Below, piece by piece: positions 12,853 through 25,424 of a DNA stretch of 64,000 nt. Source of the stretch: Auriscalpium vulgare (Eukaryota > Basidiomycota > Agaricomycetes > Russulales > Auriscalpiaceae); contig JAHBBC010000006.1 of NCBI GenBank assembly GCA_019915015.1, positions 1,754,129 through 1,818,128 of the forward strand, written 5' to 3'. The notes under the pieces are model-generated. The model was not told the origin of the DNA. It ran no database searches and worked only from the letters and a program-made list of their open reading frames with translations. The first letter of the stretch is position 1. Every line of letters begins with the position of its first letter. Made by a program: the position numbers and the translations under genes.

Positions 12853-15800
12853 TCACGCAAACGGATACTTTGCCTTATCGAGCTTGGCGATAGGGCGAGA
12901 GCTTTGCATTGAGGGAACAGGAGGAATGGGTGGAAGTGGGAACTCCGCCAACGTGCTCATGGTGATCCGGGTTGGACCTTCCGGGGCTGCAGCACAGAAT
13001 ATGAGACAGCATCAACGGCCAAGACAGCGAACTACTCACAACCAGAGGCGTCAAAAAGCTTCGCTTTCTCGAGAACAATGCTGTCTCTGGGCCGGATGGC
13101 CGGTTTGTGGCCCGAATGCGAACCCGAACGTGGGGGGCGCTCGTCCTCAGGCGATACAGATGAGTCTCTCACTCGGCCAACAGGCCTGCGACTGGGTTGT
13201 GTGTTCGAGCGTTGCAGCGCAGCTGAGTGCGAGCGCTCTTTCGAAGGAGACAAAGTGGGGATGAAAGAAGAAACAGGCCGAGGAGGAGCGGCGTCCCTCG
13301 GGTGCGACGGTAAGCCCATTCGGCGGATTGGAGACGCAACAGGTGGGCCTTCTGCGACATACACCGATGGCGAGCGCGCACTTGAGTGCACGGACGGCGG
13401 TCGAGCGCTGACTGTGCCGGATCGGGAGCGCGTTCGCACTATTGGAGCCGGCGGGGGCAAGGAGTCAATGTGAATGGAAGGCCGCAGTATTGAAGGCCTT
13501 GGCTTCGTCTCAGCTTCGACGATGCGGTCAGAGTGTACGATGTTGTGAATAACGTGGTCCTTATGCGGCGGGCGTGTACGAGTGGATTGGGGAGGTGACA
13601 CAAACCCCACGCTTGTCGAAGGCCACAGTTCAAAGTGAGGGTACACCGGCGGGTCTTAAGTTATGGCGTCAGCAAGTCTGCCAGCGATGGCACCTTCATT
13701 CAACTCACAGAGATCAAAGGCAGGGTAGAGAGCCGGGAGCCGGACCGAGAGGATCTCCTGCTGGTTCTCTTGCTTCGTCGAAGTCCCAGAGCGATAGATG
13801 TCGAAATACGGGTACACAGCAGGATCTGATGATGTTGAGATGAGCCAGAACTCGCGAAGCGTAACAAAATGTCACCCACATATGTCGACGAATGGGTACT
13901 TCGGGGCCAGTATGCTCGGGTAGGTCCTCCAGAATCCTTGCACCTCTCCGTTACAGACTTCTCCGGGATAGATCTCAAAGAAGGGATAAACAGCTGGGAC
14001 TACGAAAAGTTTTTGTCAACACTAGGATTGCATCTGAGGGCATACGACTTACATAGACAGAAGGATGGATAGGCAGGCTGCAGCCGTGTGGACAGCGCGA
14101 CGCACTGGTCTTCGACAAGCTGTGGGGTGACTCCGGGGTAAAGATTGAATGCTGGATAGACAGCTGGGTCTCGAGGAACGTCAGTTTGGCGAAATCTACG
14201 CACGAAATGAACACTTACAGATATTAAATACAGGATAATATACTGCCGCATGAGTATAGACGGATCGTGAACTGTCGGGGCCGTGGCCAGGTGCAACGGC
14301 TGCTGTATAGAGATCAATGGATGGGTAGATGTCGAGAGCAGGATATACAGAGGGATCTGCAAGGTCACGTGTTCAGAAATTTTCAAGATCATAGGCGGAC
14401 AACCTACAGATTTCGAAGGCCGGGTACACAGCTGCCAGACGGACCGCCTTCGATAAATAATAATCGCTGTCATCGAAGATCTTGCCTGCGGAGTCTGAGA
14501 GCACTCAGAACGCCGCCCAGATTTAGAAAAAAATCTGCTTACAGATATCCAACAGCAGGTTGCCATCCTGAGCTTGCGTGCGAGACTCGTCAGATACCGA
14601 AGGGTAGATCACCAAGAACGGGTACACCGAACGATCTGCAATCGTGTAAAGAAATGCCAGATGCAGCAGAAAGACTGTCGTGCTCACATATCTCAAGATC
14701 AGGATATGCACTCTTCAGATGTACAGACACGGGAGTGTGCCAGTCCTTGACCAACACAACATGGCCAGGAAAAATCTCGAAGTCGGGATACTGGACAGGG
14801 TCTGCGAATGGACAAATCAACTATGATCCACTCAACAGCTAGTTTCTGACTTACACAAAGAAATGCGTGGATATAACGCCGGCAGTCGGATAGAACGCGG
14901 TTCTTCGTGCCGCTCGGCTGCAATCAGATTGCCAGGGTAGATCTCAAAGTCGGGATAAACAGCGGGATCTACAAAGTCCACATCAGATATAATGCCCGCA
15001 TGGATGGCCAAGCATGCTCACAGAGGTTGATGGCAGGGTAGACAGCAGGTAAATGTACTGACTGAGGTTCCTCGTGATGCCAAGCGACGCATACATGACC
15101 AGGGTATATCTCAAAGTGAGGGTACGCGACCGGGTCTGTAGTGATCATCAACAAAACTAAACAATGTCAGCTGTAAGACCTGCGCTTACAGATGTTGAGC
15201 GTTGGATAAGCCCTGGCGAGTCCCTGTGCCGCTGCCGAGGCTACCGCAGGGTACAAATCAAAGAATGGATAGCCCTGTGATGGTACTGGAGCTCTTGCTC
15301 GTACGAGTGTGACTGAAGCACGCTGTTCGGCAGGCACGAAAAACGGCCAAACGAGCGAAGATGACGCAGACATGTCGGGTCTGAATCGTGGATAAACGAG
15401 CGAAGATGGGGCAGCGCTGTCAGGCCGGAGTCGCGGATAGACGAACTGCGACACTTGTGTTGCTGGCGTGAAGTACGGGAAAACGTGCCCTGACTCGTTG
15501 GATGCATGTCTGGCGTCCACAAACGGATAGACCCAACCGAACACCTCAGACGAGGGAGACGGCCCTGGGCTGAATGCCATGCGGTGAGCAAGGTGGATTG
15601 ACGGCGGGCGTGTAACCGACACAGGCGACGGAGGATACGACGACGGGGCACCCCAACTCGTGGCAGTTGTCGGTGTCGGTGGTGCATCCTCGACAAGGCG
15701 AAATGCAATATCAGGAGAAGGGAGCCTTGAGATGCTTGACGCAAGGGATACGGCATCGTCATCGGGGCCCCACGACGTCGCTGTCGACGGGCTGAGGAGT

Positions 15801-17243
15801 ACAGAGCCCTCCATCCGGCGGTCTAAATGCACAGAGTGCAAAGACGGCGCACGCGCCCACCACAACGGCTCGTCCAAACCTTCGTAACCATCTGAACCCG
15901 GGCCCCACGAGGTAGCGGTGGTCGGGCTCAACAGGACCGACCCCTCCAACCGGCGGTCAAGGTGCACGGAGTCCACACGGGATGACGGCAGAGGAGATGC
16001 GACGCTGTCATAGTCTCCTGGACCGAGAGAAGAAACAGACCAAGTGAAATCGTCCAGGTTGAACTCGACTTCCTCGCTCGTCTCCGGTGCCGCCGCGATC
16101 TCCGGCAACGCCATGGTGTTGGGCATGTGCACAGGGTCCAGGCTGGTTTGCCCGGTCGCGGCCATGGGAGTCGGCGCGACTGACGAGCTTGCGCGCCATG
16201 ACTTGACGCGGATCTCCAGATCGTTCTTGGCCGTCTTTGGCTCGTCCTCTTGCTCGATCGGAGGAAGCGGCACAATCGCACTGGGCTCTTCGAGGGCATT
16301 GACGACGTTAACAAGCCCGGACCCGACGGACGTAGTGTCCAGTTTGTCAAGTAAGGACAATTTTCGAGGCACATGGCGATGAAGGGCCGGTCGGCTCCTG
16401 TTTGCAGGCGCCTGCATGATGTCTGAGCGGTCGTCACCAAGCGGTTCATCGTGGATACTCGTCTTGCTATCGCCCCTCCAGTGCGACATGGAAGGCGGTC
16501 CAGACGGAATACCGTCGGCAGCCCTCCGATCCGACATCAACCATGCTTCGTACCAGCGTGCCTTGTTGAGATCAATGTCGAACTCCACGCGTCCACATAT
16601 CGGTAGCTGAAGGGGGGAGGGGGTAGGAGATCGTGCTTCGAAGAGATGGCCCCACAGCACAGACCAGGTTTCGTCGGAGATCCGCGGCGTCATTGTGATG
16701 CCTTGCTCATTCACTTGCAGGTAGAGGCAAAGCCCTACGGTGCTCGGAAAGTTGAACTCGCGGGCAATTGCAGTCAATTGACCGTACATCTGATACAAAT
16801 TATTGGGCAAAAGTCGGGAACGAAAAGGCGATAGGATTACGCACCGTGGGGAGCAGCGGCATCAGTATGCCCTGGGACACACGACTGGCAGGTCCAGAGC
16901 CCAAAGTGTGCCCGAGGTTTCCATGCGTCCTTGACAGTGATGGGGGCGGAATGACAACGACAAGCCATCTCGTCTGTCGTGGGTTGCGATCACGTATGTC
17001 GCGCAACGGCGTGTTGTGGTACGACAGTGTTGACGTGCGACGAGCAAGAGGCACCGGGGCGAAAGGTGTGGTCTCTGGTTCCAGAGGAGCATGTACGAAC
17101 GGAAAGGCCGGCCCTGACTGCGTGTGGATCTGGCTGGGACCAGGAAAGTCCGTGTCTGTTTCCGGAGGAGTGGGAAGCTGGGATGGACGATACACCTCTG
17201 CAGGGGAAGGTTTATGGAAGGGGGATGCAGTCAGATGCGACAT
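12853..17243 (-). CDS. Large protein of unknown function with tandem Y-P-x-F-x-I-Y-P repeats on mini-exons
   Basis: I do not recognise the family. Thirteen exons give exactly 1,252 residues: 17243-16845, 16789-15190, nine mini-exons (15135-15022, 14968-14855, 14801-14688, 14635-14543, 14494-14408, 14356-14219, 14169-14053, 13999-13880, 13825-13709), then 13654-13043 and 12986-12853. All introns from exon 2 onward are phase 1 and about 48-56 nt long. Mini-exons start with the split codon for Y or F followed in most cases by P and a Y-P motif, and end just before the next split codon. Typical repeat text is PAVYPDFEIYPG ... LPALYP. Exon 1 is proline-rich; exon 2 starts with a folded-looking segment (MYGQLTAIAREFNFPSTVGL), then a Ser/Pro-rich linker with duplicated SVHLDRRxEGSVLLSP units. 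No signal peptide or membrane segment is seen. The ATG at 17243 was chosen because the frame further upstream opens only with TTG. Confidence 0.8.
13709..15135 (-). repeat. array of nine tandem phase 1-1 repeat mini-exons
   Basis: The nine exons are 114, 114, 114, 93, 87, 138, 117, 120 and 117 nt, all multiples of three, so each could be skipped or duplicated without shifting frame. The three 114-nt copies are the most alike; the 93- and 87-nt copies have lost much of the consensus. The introns between them are 48-54 nt. Confidence 0.85.
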
Positions 17244-17715
17244 GGCGCAAGACGGTCCGTACTTGAGGGGGATGGTGTGGAAAAGAGTGGACGTTGAAAC
17301 ACCTGGCAATGTCTAGCACTGAGGTCTAGGAAAATGGGGTGGGGGAGGGGGGGGGGCGAGTCGACTCGCGGGCGAGGGGGTGGTGGTCAATAGATAGAAG
17401 AGCCTGTGCCTGTGCATGCAAGGTCGGTATGTATGTGAATGATGAATCAAAGATGGTTGCTCACGGGTGGAGGATGATATTGCCTGGACGCGTGAGAGTT
17501 CCTGGCGGGCTCGAGGGTGCGCTGCGAGGCCTAGGGAACGGCCGTGTCTGTCCACGCCGGGTGGGAGAGCAAGAAAGAGTCGCGCTGCCAGTGCCGGCGC
17601 TGGCAACGGGAGCACTCGCACCCGTTGCCAGCAGATCTGGATCTTCAGCGCTTCAAGTACTTGGCCACATCGCCGTTCGCCGCTTCTCCGTCCCGTACAG
17701 TACTCGCCACCAGCC
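17244..17715. promoter_or_regulatory. divergent promoter region with G-rich tract
   Basis: This is the shared upstream region of the repeat-protein gene and the BAH-PHD gene. It contains a G-run cluster at 17336-17356 (G4, G5 and G10 separated by single bases), about 95 bp upstream of the chosen minus-strand ATG, that could form a quadruplex. Confidence 0.4.
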
Positions 17716-18791
17716 ATGCCCCGCCGCGCTCGCGCTCGCCTCACACTCCAGAGGAAGAAGAAATCTCAAAACCCTCAGCCCAGGCGCATGGATATCGCCG
17801 AACAAAAATGGAACGCACTCAATGAGCTCCCACACTGCACCCGTGACAGTTTCGCTGGCCACATCCCTGTACTCAGCTCACTTCAGCTTTATCCAGTTGC
17901 CAACGATAGGTACGGCGATGTGATCTTCAAGGAAGGCGAAACGTAAGTTGTTGCCATAAACTGAGTCACTGCAGGGCCAGTGCTCATGCTGTAGCCAGGG
18001 CTCTTGTTTGGCCGAACACATTGGCCCTCGGAGTGGAGTCACCCCAGTGTGAAGATCTCTGGGTAGCAAACATCGTGTCCATCAGAGGGGCCTCTCAATT
18101 TGAAGATGTGGGCTGACTCGTCGCTCTGCATATATATGTCCTCACCATGGCTTGCAGGTTTGGGTGCAAGTTCAGTGGTATTACTCAGGAAGACATATTC
18201 AAGACCATCGCCAGATGTAAGAATTTTCTACTAAGCATGACATAGCAACTTCTGCTGAGTTGTGAACAGGGAAGATCCGAAGTACAGCTTTGGCAGCCTT
18301 GAGCTATGTCTATCTGATCATTATGATATCATTCCTTTTGAATGCCTTTACGGTAAGAATATCCAAACAAGTTGTTCCGCAAGTCCCAACATACTGACAG
18401 TTCAGGACCAGGCAAGACTGTTGTTTTGGAGTACAAAGAAAATAAACAGACAGATCACAAATACATTGACGAGAACAAATTCTACACCCGTTCTTTCCTG
18501 TATCATTCCAGCACAAAGGAATTAACTGTGAGTGTTGTCAGTTTGCATTGATACACACTTTTCATGATGCTGAGTGCCATGGTGTTTATATAGCCTCCTT
18601 TATATCATCCAGACTGGCCCCTGAAATTATGCCTCTGTGGAAAATTTTACAACCCGGATGGGCCGGACCCGATGCATTTCTGTCCACAGCCAGGGTGCTG
18701 TACATGGTACCATGCAGAGTGTCTGGTCTCGGGTGAAGCACCTGGACCTTACATACTCAACTGCACACCATATGAACATGGTTCCCAATAG
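17716..18791 (+). pseudogene. BAH-PHD chromatin protein, 5' part, cut off by transposon insertion
   Basis: The start is the ATG at 17716 (MPRRARARLTLQRKKK). The BAH domain spans several short exons: ALGVESPQCEDLWVANIVSI, VWVQVQWYYSGRHIQD, FGSLELCLSDHYDIIPFECL and KTVVLEYKENKQTDHKYIDE. A PHD-like zinc finger follows: LCLCGKFYNPDGPDPMHFC, then CTWYHAECLVSGE with the expected Cys/His spacing. The frame meets TAG at 18789-18791, about 10 bp before the transposon. Such genes in agaricomycetes usually continue past the finger; a matching 3' piece is found at 26509-26868 on the far side of the element. BAH and PHD modules bind nucleosomes and histone tails. I infer that full-length protein is no longer made from this allele, though a truncated BAH-PHD protein is possible. 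Confidence 0.78.
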
Positions 18792-18794
18792 TGG

Positions 18795-18802
18795 TGGACG
18801 GG
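18795..18802. repeat. target-site duplication, left copy (TGGACGGG)
   Basis: This 8-bp sequence directly precedes the left inverted repeat; an identical copy follows the right end at 25664-25671. Confidence 0.9.
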
Positions 18803-18834
18803 AGGACCCCCGTAACTCACGCCAGGGGTATGAT
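18803..18834 (+). repeat. left terminal inverted repeat
   Basis: This 32-bp repeat matches the reverse complement of 25632-25663 at 31 of 32 positions; the single difference is C versus T at the 18th base. Confidence 0.92.
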
Positions 18835-19160
18835 TTTCGCACGGTAGCTAGACGGCGCTTTGCGCCGGAAGCTCTGAGGGGTCTGAGGTAGCTGGGGGCT
18901 AGAATTTGGGGCAAAAGTATGATCCTGATGGTGGTAGTTAGGGGCGCGGTGAACCGATGTCTGATCACAGAGGTAGTTGGACTAAGTACTGGCGGCAGAA
19001 GATTTTGACCCCATAATTACCGGTATAATTCGTACAAGTTGAGACATTAGGTAGAAATTTACGTGGCCTGCTGCGTACGACATTCTACGACAACGCCTCG
19101 GACCGAACCTGCTTCTTCTGTGCAGCGCATCACCCTCGCAGCCATCCCGGCATCGTGCCA

Positions 19161-22100
19161 ATGGATGAGTCCATCACAATCTACAACGACGATGAAATAC
19201 CTATGTTCCGTCCCGAATTATGGATCTCGCAAGGCAAAAGCTATCCCCAGAACCCACCGCCGGAGCTGCTGGCCTACATCGAGCAGCTCCTCAGGATTCC
19301 CAACGCTCCCGAGACTTCTTTGCTCCCCAGCGGCACCGAGGATGTTCATTCCTTCGTATCTACACCACTCCCTCGTCGCGATCAGCAGCTCATACACCCC
19401 TCAACCAAAGCTGTTTTTAGCCATGACGTGGCAGTCTTCCCCATAACCACACTTACAAAATCACGAAGCCTTCCTACGGATGCCTTCGTGGACAAGCTTG
19501 CTGCACTCGCACCGCAGGCCATCCTGGATGGCGCACAATCAATCATGGACCCACGATATGCAAGTGGTGCATCCCCGCTGTGGATGATCACTTACTGGCA
19601 ACGGATGCGTACGGTCCTCCTGGCACAGGAGACGTGGACGGCGAGCGTGCGGTGGCTGCTACAAGTCGCTGACGGTTCTATGGAAAGCGAACGCACTGTT
19701 GCTCTTATCCACTCGCTTCCCTGGCGCCAGCAACTCATGATACCCGGTGCCGCCACATTTACGACAACATCAGCCCTTGCTCCGCTGTTATCAGACGGCC
19801 TTCTCACCGACACCATCGTTGACATGATGCTCATGTGGTTGAGAAGCCGCGTTCGGAGCACGCCAGGAATTGCCAACAACTTCGAGATCGCCGGACACGA
19901 GTTCTGGAATGCAATTTCAAAGATCACAGTAATAGAAGACCTGTTCCCCGACTCACCTCGTTACCTCAAGAGAATTGAAGACGATCTGCGCACCCATAGG
20001 AAGGTACTCCTCTTCCCTGTTTTCCTCGCCAAATACAAGCATTTTGTTGTCGTGAAGATCGACGGTCAAGCGGAAACAATATCCTATGGTGAGTACGTTA
20101 CTATGTCGCCAATGGGAATGCAATCTTACCATTCCTGTGAAACAAGGCGACGGCCTTTACCATCAGGGACTGCGCCTGCCTAAAGACATCGAGAAGAAAT
20201 TGCTCTGGTGGACGCGTGTCAAATTCGGCATTGAGTACAAGTGGGAGGGACAGTCGCTTACGACAGCGAGACAGACAGATCACGTATCGTGTGGCGTGAT
20301 CGCCGTGAATGCGGTCGCACACGAAACACTGGGCTGGCAGCTTTGGGATGATTCAAGGCGCCACGTCGAACGGTTGGCGTGGTTCGAGAGGCTCGCTGCC
20401 GACCATATTCAATCGGTACGCTATATTTTGCTCATTAGCGACATGAGGACGACGATACTCAGGTGCTCTGCGCAGGTATCAAGTCATCAGCGACGGTCTG
20501 ATGCTGTGACAGGCGGCGCCGGACGCGATGAGCCTGTTGCGCATCATATCCCTCGCGGGATGGCCCACCTTCTAAATCCTCAAGCTTCCGAACCCGGCGA
20601 GTCGACCAGAGATGCTGAATGTCTACTTGAAGGATTCAGTCCAGAGGTGGAAGAAAAGCAGATGGGGCGACGCGGAGACATGGACGAAGGCAGCAAATAC
20701 GATCCGTCAATTCCACCTCTGTCAATGCCACCTTCTCCTACATCATCATATTCAGTACTTGCATCTGCTAGTGGCTATGACAGCGACTGCGACGACATAC
20801 CTATGCCCGATACCACCGATACCAGCTGCGCATACGGCCGGTCGTTGCTCTCTCCATCCACTGTCGACGATGATCTCCCACCAGTTCCGCGTGGTGGAAT
20901 GCTGGACCAGGATGGGCCTGGCAGTATCACAGAATGGAGAAGCCATTTGGAAAATGGGACTTCTGATGCTGCGTCAATGTCGTCAAGAAGGGTGTCGTCG
21001 GTGGGAAGTGAGGCGGAGGATTGCGCATCCGATGGAAGTCGACTGTCAAGGGCATCTAAGAAGATCATCAGTTCCATTGGGACGACACTGAAGGCTGCGC
21101 GGGGCTTACTGAAAAGGCGGAGGAAAGGGAGCTCGAGCGCAGACGACAAGACGGCTGCGAGCGCGAGTGAAGCAACAAGCGCTCAATCTGACCACGACTC
21201 AGAGGCTCAGGCGCCTATCCATCCTGCAAAACGCACACGCACTGTCCCTGGGCCCATTCATCCGTTCTTCGCGCCCAAGGGAAAGAATAAGGATGTCATT
21301 GCTACCGTGTCTGCAAGCACCGCAAGCGCTGATGTTGGGCCATCGTCTGGAGCAATCAGCACGCGCCTGGCCAATTCCTTCGTCAAACGCGGTAGGGACG
21401 ACAACTCAAAGGCGTATACCAAATTCAAGGAGAAAATCCTTGCGCTTGACGACATGGCCGAGTTCTGTCTAGACGATGTTCGGAAGGTCCGATGCTCTCG
21501 ATGCAACAAGTACATGCTTATGACTGGGGCGTATCACACCAAGGCATTCAAACAGCACCAGAAAGTTTGCAAGGGCACAATGCGATCACATACACTGGGC
21601 CACATCTGGGCATCAACCTCATCGACGCAGGCCCCCGCTCCGAGAATGATAGATCGTCCTTGTTTCGGACTTCGCGCAGCAAAATACGCTCGTGTGCGTC
21701 AATATTTGGAGCGCACACCATACGGCGGGGGCGGCGGGCCTTCCCTCGCCGATTTGGCGTTAGAGTTGTATTCGGCACCAGATTATCGTTCGTTGGATAA
21801 GGCCAGAAAGCAAGTAGTCGACACGGAGCAAGAGCATCGGTGGCAGTGGAAGAACTATCGGTCGCCTCCCCTTCATGTCCTTGCGACAGATTGTCTTCGC
21901 ACTGTAAGGGTGCCGGAAGAGTCAACTGAGGATGTTACTTGTGTCAACTGCCTCGCTCTGCTGCATGTCCACGTATTCCAGAATGCGACTCGCAAGCCAG
22001 TCCCCGAGCCTAAGAATCGCCGCTTCACCCCCAATCATGCTCAGAAAGACGACATACAGGCCCTCCATCGATATGCTCTTACTCATCCCGACCTTGCACC

Positions 22101-25100
22101 TCTTCTGGAGGCATACGAAGATGTCAGTAGCTTCAAGTTCATAGTATCCCCACGTTACAGCTTCTGATCATTGTCTGCACAGAACCCTCATAGTGCATGC
22201 CTAGTCTTCGCAAGAGGCGTTATCGAGGGCAAGCATGGCAATTCCTTGTTTGTCGCCTTGATGAACGATCTCGTCAAGAAGAAAGATTTAGAAGAACGAG
22301 GTGTCCCTTTGAACGGCATGCGATATTCAGCCATGACATTGGAGTGGGCGCAAATTATCCACGTCTTAAGCCCGCGAGCATATGAATCCATGATGAATGT
22401 GCTACCCGTACCCGCAGAACGGACACTCCAGTCAGTGTTTACAAGATTGCATTGATACAATTGACTGATAAATGACCCGAAGGAAACGTCGTGCGCACGA
22501 AGTGCAGTTTCCCATCGGCATCACAGAGGCAACATTTGAATTTATCTACGAACGGCTGAAATCATTGGACTACCTTGTGGGTCCCGTTGGCCTCGCATGT
22601 GATGATACGAAGCTGCTAGAGTCTTTGAGGCCTCACTGGGACCCAATACGAAAGTGCTACGTGCTTCTAGGGAGTCCTGGCGATCCCGTCGTCGTGAGCG
22701 ACATCAACACACTCGATGCCCTCATCCGCACCAGGAAGATCGAGAAGGCTAAGAAGGTATGAGTTCTACGAATACTTCGGAGGCATGCAGCTCACCGACA
22801 CATGCCAGATACGCGTATGGACCCTCCAGATCCCTCTTCCCGGCGTTCCGACTATCGTCGTTGCGGCGCTCCCTATCTCAGAGTCAAACTCGGCGGAGCA
22901 ACTGTTCGTCCACCTGGAATTAATATTGAATGGCCTTCTCTCCCGCAAGATCAACGTTGTATCCTACGCCGCAGACGGCACGGCTGTCGAGCGCTCCCTT
23001 CAACGTCTCCTGGTCGCTCACGCCGTTGCGTACATTGACTACACCCTCAGGCACCCTATTCGCTCACATCGTGACATCAACCTCCACATTCCTCTCATCG
23101 GCGCAGGGCGACAGCCTGTCGCACTCATTCAAGATTCGAACCATGGGCGCAAGACGTACCGGAACAACGCATTCTCAGGTGCCCGGATACTTACTTTGGG
23201 CAGCTATACGACGTCGTACAGCCACTTCCGCCTTGCAGCAATTGAAGCAACAGGGACATTGTTTCGGAGGGATGTCGAGAAACTTGATCGACAAGACGAC
23301 AATGCTGCGACCCGTCTCTTCTCCGGTCATACGCTAGCATGGTTCACCAACGAGCATCGTGAAATGGTCGGCTCGATTATCTACCTCTTTGTGTTTGGAG
23401 AGCTCGTGGATGCATACCAGAATCGATCGATCCCAATTATCGAACGTGTTCGCATGGTGCTGCGTGCGCACTTCTTCATGGAAATGTGGACCGACTTCAT
23501 GGACATCGCGGGCTACCGAAAAGCTCAACACTTCATATCTCCCGAGGCACGCGACATCACAAACTTCCTAGTCGTTGGTTTCCTTCAGTTGGTGATCATC
23601 TATCGGGACCACCTCGACGGCAGATACCCATTGCTGCCCTGGCTTCTATCACCGAAGTCTGTGAGCATGTCTTCGGCATTTGTCGACAGCTTGTGAAGGA
23701 CTTCACCTTGCAAGACTTCTATCATATGATTCCGAAGCTCTCAGTCCGCTTGCGCGAGCATCTCTTCCTTGCAAAGACATCTGAGGGCAAGGAAAGAGCG
23801 AATGGATACAATCATACCTATACCGACAATCGACATCTCGACCTCCATGCCCTCTCCACATTCCCTTCTGATCACGACATTGAGCAAGCAACACAACAGG
23901 CCCATTCGGAGGCAGCGAATCTGTGGGACGCTCTCGTACTAGACCCGGATTTTCTGGACAAATTGCAGAATCAAGCTCACCGTGTTCGCGCATTCCCATC
24001 GTTGTCGAGTTGGTATTCGCAGGAGGCTTGGGATGCAATCTATGGCCAGTCCGATTCCGAAGACGAGGGTCCTGAGATGGACGAAGACGAGCCCGAGATG
24101 CTCCAGATTGAAAATGGGTTGAAGAAGGCAGAGAATGCAGACGGAGTTGGTGCGGTCTTCGACCAGCAGTTGAACGATTTGACTTGCGCAGCAGCTGCCT
24201 TATGCGTCCAGAGCACTGTCGACATGTTCGTGTTTTGTCCTCCTCTCACCGCCGATAGATCTTACAGAGTCTAACCCTCACATTACTAGACTGCAATTGC
24301 CTGAAGACACAGCGGATGCAACACGCAAAGACGCTGCACATATAGGGAAGATCCTCGCCCAGTCGCTCCCTGCTGTGTCCGACCCCGACGAGCGCAGGAC
24401 CTTCCAGGACACAGTGATCTCTGCTGAATTCGATCTCGAACAGCTCGCAGTCATCCGCCGGTCGCATCATACCAGACAGGCTGAGAAAGGTGTCCGAACA
24501 AAGGCCTTCAAGTCCTCGGAAGATCTACCACCTTCCTCTGATAACGGTCCACCCGCCCAGTCAACGCTCTCCGAGAAAAAACGCCTTCTGCAGTTGGTCA
24601 AGGATGTTCTCAAGCGTCAAGAAGAGCGCGGTGTTACAGAGCGCGGTGTTACCACGGGCGCGGGTCGGTCGATGCGCTGGCGGCAGCCAGCTGCGGGCGG
24701 TCGAGACGGAGCAATCAACGGCGAAGAAGCTGTTGCTCCTGCACCAGGGACGGCTGCAAACGCGGCTGAGGTCGCTGCAAATGCATCGTATCAGGTGCGT
24801 CTGCTAGTGTTGTATGAGTGCACATACATGGTATTGACGTCCGCCAGGCTGAACGGAGGCGAGCAGCGATCTTCGCAAAGCATCACGTCCCCAAGGTCGC
24901 ACACTCGGCCAATGTCACGCCGCTCAAACACCTCTACGCTGCTCACACTGGCATGCCGCCTTCTTATGGCTTGGTTCTTGTTGATGAGGCAATCTGCCTT
25001 GCAGAAGGTGCGTCGTAATCTTCAACATGACTCGGCATGCGCTGATGGCTGGTTAGTCCTGACCATGTACGAGAAGTCGGCCGGTAAGAACGGCAAACAT

Positions 25101-25424
25101 GGTTGGGCTTCGGACACGTCTCGCATCACCGCTCTTTCTTACATCGCTGTGAGACTGTTCAAGCCGGTCCGACACAACCAATTCTCCCTCGCCGATCCTA
25201 GCAAGATCCCTCGGTTCGCCTTCCTGAAACCGTCCTACTTCCTGTATGCCCTCGACCATCCCCTCCAAACCTCGGGCTCAACACTAGCTTTGGTAAAATC
25301 TGATGGCGCGTGCTATGTCGCCCTCAAGCAGAACGTCGCGAATATCGCTCGTGCTATCAAGGAGCTTAGTGGGAGGGTCAAGGCGGGTCTTGAACAGGCG
25401 GGTGACGATGAACCAGATGAATAG
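19161..25424 (+). pseudogene. Transposon gene: Ulp1-like protease + zinc-finger-like segment + RNase-H-type transposase, one frameshift
   Basis: The start is the ATG at 19161 (MDESITIYND). The N-terminal part is a Ulp1/C48-type cysteine protease: His in KHFVVVKID (20040-20042), Asp in SYGDGL (20149-20151), and Q-x4-S-C-G with Cys at 20290-20292. A Ser-rich linker and HPFFAPKGK lead to a C-x2-C...H...C segment (CSRCNKYMLM ... HQKVC, about 21490-21580). The transposase core has ACDDTKL (Asp about 22601-22606), SYAADGTAVERS (Asp 22974-22976), DSNHGRKTYRNNAFSGARIL, and TEVCEHVFGICRQ (candidate Glu 23663-23665). One open frame runs from the protease through the finger into the core, so they are one gene. 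Introns occur near 20089-20146, 22123-22183, 22437-22486, 22756-22809, 24227-24290, 24796-24847 and 25008-25056. At 23649-23651 the frame slips by one base just before TEVCEHVFG, so this copy is probably inactive as sequenced. Confidence 0.8.
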
